A program made the position numbers and the translations under genes. The notes beneath the pieces were generated by a model that was not told where the DNA came from, searched no databases, and saw only the letters and a list, made by a program, of their open reading frames with translations. DNA of 64,000 nucleotides from Bifidobacterium myosotis (GTDB lineage Bacteria; Actinomycetota; Actinomycetes; Actinomycetales; Bifidobacteriaceae), in the NCBI RefSeq assembly GCF_002259745.1, contig NZ_MWWW01000008.1, forward strand, positions 62,001-126,000, read 5' to 3'. Shown piece after piece: positions 53,192-61,542 of the stretch; position 1 is the stretch's first letter; every line of letters begins with the position of its first letter.

Positions 53192-54940
53192 TCATGCGCG
53201 ATGGCCTCCGATCTGCATGTTGCGTTCGATGCCGGTGGCCCCCTCTTCCATATCCATGGCCTTGACCACAGCGTTGCGCCCGAACCGTTGCTTGATATCC
53301 AGCAGCGTGCGTTCGATATGCTCTTCGTGGTCAGCCGCGCCGCCGATGCGTCTGCCCGCCAGACCACCATCACCACCTCCGGGCGACGTTCCGGTCGTTG
53401 CCCCGGACGTCGCCCCGCGTACGGTCTTCGCCGTTCCGCCCTCCATATCCGGCACTTCCGAATCGGCAACCGCGGCGTCCCCGGAAGGCATCGGAACGCT
53501 TCCGCCTCCCCCATCCGACTCCAATCCGTCGAACAGATCGAGCTGCTCGTATCGCTTGCCAGCAGCCAACTCTTCGGGTGTAGCCAGATCATCAGCAATC
53601 ACGGTCAGGCGTCTGACCATGAGCAACGGGTCCGCGATGCGCTCGAACAACATGGTCATGGCCATGCGAATCCGATCGGATGACGCGGTGAAATCACCCA
53701 AACCAATCGATCCAACGGCCGGTTTGGGCACGGTACGGCCATAATGGTCTCGCACGACCGGCCCTTGATAGTCCCGCGCCGCCCGCTCAGCGAGCCGGCG
53801 CAGCCCCAGACTTTCACAATCATCCAGCTTCGCGGGATCAAGGCTAGCGATGTCATATCCCACGGCGAGAGTGAGCCGATTCGTACGGACCCCTTTACCT
53901 ACCAGATCAAGAGCAAGCGCATCCGCCATCTCCTTGGTAATGAGACGGGCAGTACGCCAATCCGCGGGCCCGGTGAGCACCTGCCCGATACTGGTACTGT
54001 GTGCGTCCGGCTCATATGACTTGATGTCCGCGATGGTGCATGGCTCCCAACCCCACGCATGGTCGATAAGCAGTTCGGCGTTGACCCCGAACATGCGGTA
54101 CAGCAGATCCTCGTTGTAGTAGTCGGACGCCCGGCCCATCGAGCATCGGGCGATATCCCCCATGGTCAGCAGACCGGCATGTTCCAGCTTGCGGGCATAG
54201 CCTCGCCCCACACGCCAGAAGTCGGTCAGCGGCCGATGATCCCACAACAGCCTGCGGTATGACATCTCATCCAGCTCGGCCACACGCACGCCATCCCGGT
54301 CGGCGGGCATGTGCTTGGCCACGACGTCCATAGCGATCTTGGCCAGATACAGATTGGTGCCGATGCCCGCAGTGGCCGTGATGCCGGTGTTCTCGAGGAT
54401 GTCCTTCACCACCGCCCGGGCCATCTCGTGCGGGGTCATGCCCAACGCCATGAGATACGGCGTGGCATCGATGAACACCTCGTCGATCGAGTAGACATGG
54501 ATGTGTTCAGGGGCGGCATACTTCAGGTAGATGCCGTATATCCGGCCGCTGACCTTCAGATAATGCGCCATGCGCGGCCGTGCGATCACCATCGACGCCT
54601 TGAGCGCCGGCGAACGCGCCAGATCCCTCGCATCGCACGATTCGCCGACGAAACGACCACCGGGAAGCTTCGCCGCGCGCTCGGCATTGACCGTGCCCAA
54701 CCGCTGCTTCGCCTCAAACAGCCGGGCCCGGCCGGGGATGCCGTAGGCCTTGAGCGAGGGGGAAACGGCCAGACAGATGGTCTTGTCCGTGCGCGTCTCG
54801 TCCGCGACCACCAGATGCGTGGTCAACGGGTCGAGCCCGCGGTCATGGCACTCCACCGAGGCATAGAAGGACTTGAGGTCGATGGCGATATACGCACGCC
54901 GGCGTCCGCCGTCCGCCTTCGTCCCATATTCCGTATCCAT
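53192..54940 (-). CDS. Y-family DNA polymerase (DinB/UmuC type)
   Basis: Error-prone translesion polymerase. 582 residues from the ATG at 54940 behind AAAGGAGGG. The catalytic domain has IAIDLKSFYASVE (Asp20 region) and YSIDEVFID (metal-binding acidic pair). A helix-hairpin-helix follows, then a little-finger domain. At about 465-469 the clamp-binding motif QLDLF is visible. A low-complexity Gly/Ser linker precedes the C-terminal IKQRFGRNAVVKAMDMEEGATGIERN tail seen in Gram-positive relatives. It is preceded by a SOS box (55147-55162). Confidence 0.92.
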   Translation of the reverse strand: MDTEYGTKADGGRRRAYIAIDLKSFYASVECHDRGLDPLTTHLVVADETRTDKTICLAVSPSLKAYGIPGRARLFEAKQRLGTVNAERAAKLPGGRFVGESCDARDLARSPALKASMVIARPRMAHYLKVSGRIYGIYLKYAAPEHIHVYSIDEVFIDATPYLMALGMTPHEMARAVVKDILENTGITATAGIGTNLYLAKIAMDVVAKHMPADRDGVRVAELDEMSYRRLLWDHRPLTDFWRVGRGYARKLEHAGLLTMGDIARCSMGRASDYYNEDLLYRMFGVNAELLIDHAWGWEPCTIADIKSYEPDAHSTSIGQVLTGPADWRTARLITKEMADALALDLVGKGVRTNRLTLAVGYDIASLDPAKLDDCESLGLRRLAERAARDYQGPVVRDHYGRTVPKPAVGSIGLGDFTASSDRIRMAMTMLFERIADPLLMVRRLTVIADDLATPEELAAGKRYEQLDLFDGLESDGGGGSVPMPSGDAAVADSEVPDMEGGTAKTVRGATSGATTGTSPGGGDGGLAGRRIGGAADHEEHIERTLLDIKQRFGRNAVVKAMDMEEGATGIERNMQIGGHRA

Positions 54941-55146
54941 GACCGTGCCCTCCTTTCCCATTAATCGATTCGCATGGCCTTCCGTCCAGTCTTTCGCCCG
55001 GAGCACCACCATTCAGGTCGGCGGCGTCCGCCATCACCCGCCATCACCTGTCACCGGTTGCTGACGTCCGCCAGCCCACGAACCTCGCTCGCCCCGCCCG
55101 CAAGAGCATCGCGATGTTCTGTGTTCCAATACCATACCACAAAAGT

Positions 55147-55162
55147 TCGAACATTTGTTCGA
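55147..55162. promoter_or_regulatory. LexA (SOS) box
   Basis: TCGAACATTTGTTCGA is a perfect 16-bp palindrome matching the actinobacterial LexA consensus CGAAC-N4-GTTCG. It sits 207 bp upstream of the polymerase gene and 80 bp upstream of purF on the other strand. The polymerase is the likelier target. Confidence 0.8.
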
Positions 55163-55241
55163 CACGCCGAGAAGTGGGATGTAGCCGCCGATTGGTAGGG
55201 TTAACAGGTAGTGAATCCCATGGTTGAAAAGGAGCTTTGGC

Positions 55242-56750
55242 TTGTCGGCTGAACTCGAAGACATTCACGAGGAATGTGGCATTTTCGGCGTTTGGGGCCA
55301 TCCCGACGCCTCCCGACTCACGTATTTCGGTCTGCATGCCCTGCAGCACCGTGGCCAAGAGGGAGCCGGCATCGTCTCCAACGATCACGGCCACCTCATC
55401 GGACACCGCGGCCTGGGCCTGCTGACCCAGGTGTTCGGCGACGAACGGGAAATCGAACGACTCCGGGGAGACCGCGCCATCGGCCATGTGCGATACGCCA
55501 CCGCCGGCTCCGGCACCACGGACAACATCCAGCCCTTCATTTTCCGCTTCCACGACGGCGACGTGGCCCTGTGCCACAACGGCAACCTGACCAATTGCCC
55601 GTCACTGCGCCGCAAGCTGGAGGACGAAGGCGCGATTTTCCACTCCAACTCGGACACCGAAGTGCTCATGCACCTCATCCGCCGTTCGCTGCAGCGCACC
55701 TTCATGGACAAGCTCAAAGAGGCGTTGAACACCGTTCACGGCGGATTCGCCTACCTGCTCATGACCGAGGACGCCATGATCGGCGCACTCGACCCGAACG
55801 GCTTCCGCCCGCTCTCCCTCGGCAAGATGAAGAACGGCGCCTACGTGCTGGCCTCCGAGACCTGCGCGCTGGACGTGGTGGGCGCCGAGCTCGTGCGCAA
55901 CATCCGTCCGGGCGAGATCGTGGTGGTGAACGACCACGGATACAAGATCATCCAGTACACGAACAACACCCAACTGGCCATCTGCTCGATGGAGTACATC
56001 TACTTCGCCCGGCCTGATTCCGACATCTACGGCATCAACGTGCACTCCGCCCGCAAGCGCATGGGAGCACGGCTCGCCGCGGAATCCCCGGTGGATGCGG
56101 ACATGGTCATCGGCGTGCCGAACTCCTCCCTGTCGGCCGCATCCGGCTATGCGGAGGCCGCGGGTCTACCCAACGAGATGGGTCTGATCAAGAACCAGTA
56201 CGTGGCCCGCACCTTCATCCAGCCCACGCAGGAACTGCGCGAGCAGGGCGTCAGGATGAAGCTGTCCGCCGTGCGCGGCGTGGTCAAAGGCAAGCGCGTA
56301 ATCGTCATCGATGATTCGATCGTGCGCGGCACCACCTCCAAGCGCATCGTGCAGCTGCTGAAGGAGGCCGGTGCGGCCGAGGTGCATATGCGCATCAGCT
56401 CCCCGCCGCTCAAGTACCCCTGCTTCTACGGCATCGACATCTCCACCACCCAGGAGCTCATCGCGGCGAAGATGAGCGTGGAGGAGATCCGCGACTACAT
56501 CGGCGCCGATTCGCTGGCCTACCTGTCTCTGGACGGCCTCATCGAATCCATCGGACTGAACGCAGACGCGCCGTACGGAGGCCTATGCGTGGCCTACTTC
56601 AACGGCGACTACCCCACCGCACTGGACGACTACGAGGCCGACTTCCTCAAGTCGCTCACGCCGGAGGACCGTGTGCGCCTCCCCGAGTTCGCGCTGTACA
56701 AGAGCAAGTACATCGGCAACGAATACAACACCGTGCAGCCTGTCCAGTAA
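55242..56750 (+). CDS. purF: amidophosphoribosyltransferase (TTG start)
   Basis: Commits PRPP and glutamine to 5-phosphoribosylamine, the first purine step. 502 residues when started at the TTG at 55242, seven bases behind AAAGGAG. The short N-terminal propeptide ends at Cys12 in ECGIFGVWG, the nucleophile of the glutaminase domain. PRPP-binding segment [16 protein letters not shown] occurs at about 350. The C-terminal glutaminase-synthetase interface [10 protein letters not shown] is intact. Confidence 0.96.
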   Translation: MSAELEDIHEECGIFGVWGHPDASRLTYFGLHALQHRGQEGAGIVSNDHGHLIGHRGLGLLTQVFGDEREIERLRGDRAIGHVRYATAGSGTTDNIQPFIFRFHDGDVALCHNGNLTNCPSLRRKLEDEGAIFHSNSDTEVLMHLIRRSLQRTFMDKLKEALNTVHGGFAYLLMTEDAMIGALDPNGFRPLSLGKMKNGAYVLASETCALDVVGAELVRNIRPGEIVVVNDHGYKIIQYTNNTQLAICSMEYIYFARPDSDIYGINVHSARKRMGARLAAESPVDADMVIGVPNSSLSAASGYAEAAGLPNEMGLIKNQYVARTFIQPTQELREQGVRMKLSAVRGVVKGKRVIVIDDSIVRGTTSKRIVQLLKEAGAAEVHMRISSPPLKYPCFYGIDISTTQELIAAKMSVEEIRDYIGADSLAYLSLDGLIESIGLNADAPYGGLCVAYFNGDYPTALDDYEADFLKSLTPEDRVRLPEFALYKSKYIGNEYNTVQPVQ

Positions 56751-57007
56751 ACGACCACAACCGTCGCGGCATCGCGCGATTCCATATGGCACCACGCGAT
56801 GTCACGACGGACTCTCCTCGGCCGGTTCGGCAGCGACCACCGAACGCCCGATGCCATCGGGCCGCCGGGCACGTCCACGAACGACGCCCGGAGTGACGGC
56901 ACGAACAGGCCAGTGACACATCAACGAACCATCGAATACCCGACGACCATCATGGACGGCCTTTCCCACGACGAAAGGCCACATCATCAACACAGAAAGG
57001 CCATCAC

Positions 57008-58054
57008 ATGCCCAAAGCATACGAAAACGCCGGCGTAAGCGTCGAAGCCGGATACGAAGTCGTCAACCGCATCAAGGCGCACGTCGCGCGCACCGCCCGC
57101 CCGGGCGCCGGCGGCATCGGCGGTTTCGGCGGCCTGTTCGACCTTGCCTCCCTCGGCTACAAGGAGCCGGTGCTTGTCTCCGGCACCGACGGCGTGGGCA
57201 CCAAGCTCATGGTCGCCAAGATGATGAACAAGCACGACACCATCGGCCAGGACTGCGTGGCCATGTGCGTCAACGACATCCTCGCGCAGGGCGCCGAACC
57301 GCTCTTCTTCCTTGATTACATCGCCTGCGGCAAGAATGATCCGGCGCTGCTCGAGCAGGTCGTCAAGGGCGTTGCCGACGGTTGCGTCCAGGCCGGCGCG
57401 GCGCTGGTGGGCGGCGAGACCGCCGAAATGCCCGACATGTACGACGCGGACGAATACGATCTGGCCGGCTTCACCGTGGGCGTGGTCGAGAAGTCCAAGA
57501 TCATCGATGGCACCAAGATCGCCGAAGGCGACGTGCTCATCGGCCTGCCGTCCTCCGGTATTCACTCCAACGGCTACTCGCTGGTGCGCAAGATCCTGTT
57601 CAAGGACCACAACCTCACCGTCGACTCCAAGCCCGAGGAACTGGGCGGCGAGACGCTGGGCGAGGAGATTCTCAAGCCCACCCGCATCTACGCGAAGCCC
57701 CTGAAGCCCCTGTTCGCCGGCGACGACCTGCTGCACGGCGTGGCGCACATCACCGGCGGCGCGTTCGTGGAGAAGGTGCCGCGCATCATCCCTGAGGGAT
57801 TGGCCGCCGCCTTCGACATCACCAGCTGGGACGTGCCGCCAATCTTCCGTCTGCTGCAGCAGCTCGGCGAGGTGGATGAGCTGGAGATGTACAACATCTT
57901 CAACATGGGCATCGGTCTGGTGCTTGTCGTCGCGCCGGACAAGGTCGCCGAGGTCGAGCGCATCCTCGACGCCGAGAATGAGGAACACCACACGATCGGC
58001 AAGATCGTCAAGGACGTGGACGGCACCCGCGTGCAGCTGCACAAGGGTCTGTGA
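57008..58054 (+). CDS. purM: phosphoribosylformylglycinamidine cyclo-ligase (AIR synthetase)
   Basis: Closes FGAM to AIR with ATP. 348 residues with GAAAGG upstream. ATP/metal motifs [32 protein letters not shown] and HITGGAF. It follows purF by 257 bp and precedes purD by 60 bp, so at least purM and purD are co-transcribed. Confidence 0.97.
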   Translation: MPKAYENAGVSVEAGYEVVNRIKAHVARTARPGAGGIGGFGGLFDLASLGYKEPVLVSGTDGVGTKLMVAKMMNKHDTIGQDCVAMCVNDILAQGAEPLFFLDYIACGKNDPALLEQVVKGVADGCVQAGAALVGGETAEMPDMYDADEYDLAGFTVGVVEKSKIIDGTKIAEGDVLIGLPSSGIHSNGYSLVRKILFKDHNLTVDSKPEELGGETLGEEILKPTRIYAKPLKPLFAGDDLLHGVAHITGGAFVEKVPRIIPEGLAAAFDITSWDVPPIFRLLQQLGEVDELEMYNIFNMGIGLVLVVAPDKVAEVERILDAENEEHHTIGKIVKDVDGTRVQLHKGL

Positions 58055-58114
58055 GACGGCCGCGACGGCAGACGAAGAAACCCCAAGCGAACGAACGGAA
58101 CAGGAAGGAACAAC

Positions 58115-59383
58115 ATGGGACAGAAGGTTCTGGTCATTGGTTCCGGCGCACGCGAGCACACCATCGCCTACACCCTGCTCAAGGGTGCCAGCGTGGATGA
58201 AGTGACCGTGGCACCGGGCAATCCGGGCATGCTTAAGGACGGCATCCACATCACGGCGCTGAACGAGTCGAATCATGCGGCACTCATCGATTTCGCCAAG
58301 GACAACCAGTATGACTGGGTGTTCATCGGCCCGGAGGTCCCGCTGATCGAGGGTCTGGTGGACGATTTCGCCGCCGCCGGCATCAAGGCGTTCGGCCCCA
58401 CCAAGGCCGCGGCCCAGATCGAGGGGTCCAAGGACTTCGCCAAGCAGCTCATGGCACGTCATGGCATTCCGACCGCACAATACCGCACTTTCGGCGATCT
58501 CGAGCAGGCTCAGGAGTATGTGCACGAGCACGGCGCCCCGATCGTCATCAAGGCGGACGGTCTGGCCGCCGGCAAGGGCGTGACCGTCGCGATGGATGAG
58601 CACACCGCCCAACGTGCACTGGAGGACATCTTCATCGATCATCGCTTCGGTACCGCCGGAGCCAAGGTGGTCATCGAGGACTTCCTCGAGGGCCAGGAGT
58701 TCTCCCTGATGAGCTTTGTGGACGGCACCCGCTTCTGGCCGATGCCGATTTCGCAGGACCACAAGCGCGCCCACGATGGCGACGAAGGCCCGAACACCGG
58801 CGGTATGGGCGCCTACAGCCCGGTGCCGCAGATTCCGCAGTCCGTAATCGACGAAGCCATCGAGAAGATCGTGCGTCCCACCGTCGAAGGCATGGCCGAG
58901 GAGGGCACGCCGTTCACCGGCATCCTGTACGCCGGACTGATCGCCACTGCAGACGGCCCGAAGGTCATCGAGTTCAACGCTCGTTTCGGCGACCCGGAGA
59001 CCGAAGTGGTGCTGCCAAAGCTCACCTCCGATTTCGGTGCCGGCATCAGCGACATCCTCAACGGCGGCACTCCGGAGTTCACATGGGATGAAAACAACGC
59101 CACGCTTGGCGTGGTGCTTGCCTCCAACGGATACCCGGAGCATGTGATCAAGGGCGCCCGTGTGCCTGAAATCAACGTGGACGAGGATTCGCATGTCTAC
59201 TACGCCGGCGTGGTGTCCGACGGCAAGGGCGGTCTGGTGGCCAACTCCGGCCGCGTCCTGCTCGTCGAGACCTCCGCGCCGGACATCAAGTCCGCGCAGG
59301 ACAAGGTGTACGCGATCATCGACCAGTTGCCGTTGCGCGGACTGTTCTACCGTCACGACATCGGCTTCAAGGCGCTGCAGTAG
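58115..59383 (+). CDS. purD: phosphoribosylamine-glycine ligase (GAR synthetase)
   Basis: Joins phosphoribosylamine and glycine with ATP hydrolysis to give GAR. 422 residues, normal length. Features: GSGAREHTIAYTLLKG, GPEVPLIEGLVDDF, IVIKADGLAAGKGV, GPNTGGMGAYSPVP and EFNARFGDPETEVVLP. Starts after GGAAGGAA. Confidence 0.97.
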   Translation: MGQKVLVIGSGAREHTIAYTLLKGASVDEVTVAPGNPGMLKDGIHITALNESNHAALIDFAKDNQYDWVFIGPEVPLIEGLVDDFAAAGIKAFGPTKAAAQIEGSKDFAKQLMARHGIPTAQYRTFGDLEQAQEYVHEHGAPIVIKADGLAAGKGVTVAMDEHTAQRALEDIFIDHRFGTAGAKVVIEDFLEGQEFSLMSFVDGTRFWPMPISQDHKRAHDGDEGPNTGGMGAYSPVPQIPQSVIDEAIEKIVRPTVEGMAEEGTPFTGILYAGLIATADGPKVIEFNARFGDPETEVVLPKLTSDFGAGISDILNGGTPEFTWDENNATLGVVLASNGYPEHVIKGARVPEINVDEDSHVYYAGVVSDGKGGLVANSGRVLLVETSAPDIKSAQDKVYAIIDQLPLRGLFYRHDIGFKALQ

Positions 59384-59390
59384 TGCTAGC

Positions 59391-59600
59391 ATGCTGCGTC
59401 ATTAATTCGTTGATTAATTCTCACCACCCCTCAGACCCGCTTCGCGGGGGTAGTCCTGCAATTACGGGCGCGCTTCGCGCGTGTTCTGCTGGCTCGCTTG
59501 TCGGCTCGCACATTGCCTACAAACAGCTCCGTTGTTTGCTTCACGGCAACGTCCTAACAGGGGGAGCCAGGATATATTCGACGAATTAATGACGCGGCAT
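59391..59600. mobile_element. MITE-like element, GCGTCATTAATTCGT family
   Basis: 210 bp with terminal inverted repeats ATGCTGCGTCATTAATTCGT and its near-perfect complement ending GACGCGGCAT (19 of 20 match). It is flanked by CTAG on both sides, a possible target duplication. The interior has GC-rich hairpins and the TGCAATTACGG core seen at 1977-2215 and 39916. No coding capacity. Confidence 0.65.
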
Positions 59601-59646
59601 ACTAGGACATATGCCCTTCGGGCTGTGACAAACGAACATCAATAAG

Positions 59647-59677
59647 GGTGGCTCCTCTTCAGAGAAGGGGAGCCACC
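59647..59677. terminator. hairpin downstream of purD and the ALDH gene
   Basis: GGTGGCTCC and GGAGCCACC form a 9-bp perfect stem extended by TCTT/AAGG, in the convergent gap between purD and the aldehyde dehydrogenase gene. Confidence 0.55.
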
Positions 59678-59803
59678 GTCGTATGTGGTTGTTGCGTATG
59701 TGGTCGTTGCATCTGTCGGTGTTGCGTCTATCAGGCGCCGCATGGTGGGGACATGACAAACGCAACAGGCACTCAATCAGACATGCAGCAGGCAAACACG
59801 CAG

Positions 59804-61330
59804 TCAGCTCAGCTTGGCAATAAGCTCGATGAGCTGTCGCTTGGCCTCATCGAAAGGCGGGTACACCAAGCCAAGCGTATCCGGGAATGACGGCTTGGCA
59901 ACCACGGTCTTGAGGTGGCTGAATGTATCGAATCCCGCCTTGCCGTGGTAAGTGCCCATACCGGAAGCGCCAACGCCACCGAACGGCAGTCTACTGGATA
60001 GCAGGTGGCCCAACGGTAGATCGAATCCCAAGGCACCGGAGCTGGTGCGCCGCTCGAAGGCGAGACGCGTCCCACGGTCGCGTGAGAACACGTACGCGGC
60101 AAGCGGCTTCGGCCGTCCGTTGATGAATGCAATGGCCTCATCAGCGTCCTTGACCACCAGAATCGGCAGGATGGGACCGAAAATTTCCTCTTGCATCACC
60201 GGCGCGTCCGGCGATGTGCCGTACAGCACAGTGGGCGCGATATACCGGGCCTTGCGGTCCACTGTGCCGCCGCACACCACCCGGCCGGCGCTCACAGCAG
60301 CCGTCGTATCGTCGCCTGCGGCCCCGGCGCCGATGCGACGTCCGACCATCTCCACGGCCGCCCCTACCGCGGATGCGGCCTTGATCAGCGGCGAACTCGG
60401 TTCCGCAGACGGTACGGTTCCCGCGGGCAACAAGCCAATCAAACGCTCCATATGGCGATCGTTGACGATGCGTCCGTAATCGACGGAAGTCTGCGGATGC
60501 TCGCCGAAGAACTCCGTGACCGCCACGGCCATGCGCTTGGCGAGCCGCTCCGCCACGTCCGGGGTCGCCAGCACGTAATCCGGGGCCACGCACGTCTGCC
60601 CGGCGTTGGTGAACTTGCCCCAAGCGATGCGTCGCGCGGCCACATTGAGATCAGCCGTGCCATCCACGAAGCATGGCGACTTGCCGCCAAGTTCCAGCGT
60701 CACCGGCGTCAGATGTTCGGCGGCGGCCTTCATGACGATCTTGCCGACCCGTTCGCCGCCCGTGTAGAAAATGTGGTCGAACGGCGCCTTCAACAAGTCG
60801 CCCGTCTCCTTGGGCCCGCCCTCGACCACACATACGGCCTCACGGTCGAGATACTGCGGCACCAATTCGCTCAGCAGACGTGCGGTATTGGGCGCCAGTT
60901 CGGACGGCTTGAGGCACACGGCATTGCCGGCGGTCAATGCGTCCGCCACGGGCGCCAACGCCAGCAGCACCGGATAGTTCCACGGGGAGATGACCAGCAC
61001 CACGCCTTTGGGCTCGGCAATGGTCCATCCGGCGGCGGGCTGCAATGCCCACGGCATCGGCTTGGGATGGCGGGCGGCCCAGACGCTGAGCCGATTGCGT
61101 ACGAACCGGGCCTCGTCGGCCACAAGATTGAGCTCCATCAGCACGGTCTCACCGGCCGGTTTGCCCAGATCAGCAGCCACCGCCGCCACGAAATCCTCGC
61201 GGTTGTCCATCACCAGACGGCGCAGCGCGTCAAGCTGAGCGCGTCGCCAAGACAATGGCCGGGTGCGCCCGGAGGCGTAGGCAGCCGTCAATCGGGTGAA
61301 TGCCATATTGGATGTCGTACTGCTGGCCAT
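59804..61330 (-). CDS. aldehyde dehydrogenase
   Basis: 508 residues from the ATG at 61330 (AAGGAG upstream; a GTG at 61351 is also possible). NAD(P)-dependent aldehyde oxidation. Features: VLVISPWNYPVLLALAP, ALTAGNAVCLKPSELAPNTA, IFYTGGERVGKIV, LELGGKSP and the catalytic Cys in NAGQTC. It belongs to the subgroup with the C-terminal SRLPFGGVGASGMGTYHGKAGFDTFSH. A low-complexity insert near residues 310-350 (Ala/Gly-rich) is unusual. Confidence 0.92.
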   Translation of the reverse strand: MASSTTSNMAFTRLTAAYASGRTRPLSWRRAQLDALRRLVMDNREDFVAAVAADLGKPAGETVLMELNLVADEARFVRNRLSVWAARHPKPMPWALQPAAGWTIAEPKGVVLVISPWNYPVLLALAPVADALTAGNAVCLKPSELAPNTARLLSELVPQYLDREAVCVVEGGPKETGDLLKAPFDHIFYTGGERVGKIVMKAAAEHLTPVTLELGGKSPCFVDGTADLNVAARRIAWGKFTNAGQTCVAPDYVLATPDVAERLAKRMAVAVTEFFGEHPQTSVDYGRIVNDRHMERLIGLLPAGTVPSAEPSSPLIKAASAVGAAVEMVGRRIGAGAAGDDTTAAVSAGRVVCGGTVDRKARYIAPTVLYGTSPDAPVMQEEIFGPILPILVVKDADEAIAFINGRPKPLAAYVFSRDRGTRLAFERRTSSGALGFDLPLGHLLSSRLPFGGVGASGMGTYHGKAGFDTFSHLKTVVAKPSFPDTLGLVYPPFDEAKRQLIELIAKLS

Positions 61331-61542
61331 CGCCGCCTCATCTCCTTGCACCGCATGCTTGCTTCAAGCGCTCACCCTCAGTCGCTCGCCTCGGACTCCC
61401 GTCCTCTCGCCTTGGAACGATGCGCTTCCGCCATAGTATCGGAATCCGCCGGTCCGGGAACCGCCCGAAGGCGGATGCCTCACCGCACCATCACGACGCA
61501 CCATCACACCACACCGTCATGCCCAACCATCGCACCGCGCCA

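Noticed and set aside
54941..55146. short peptide genes upstream of the Y-family polymerase
   Set aside because: Frames of about 21 and 27 codons exist but have no ribosome site and overlap each other.
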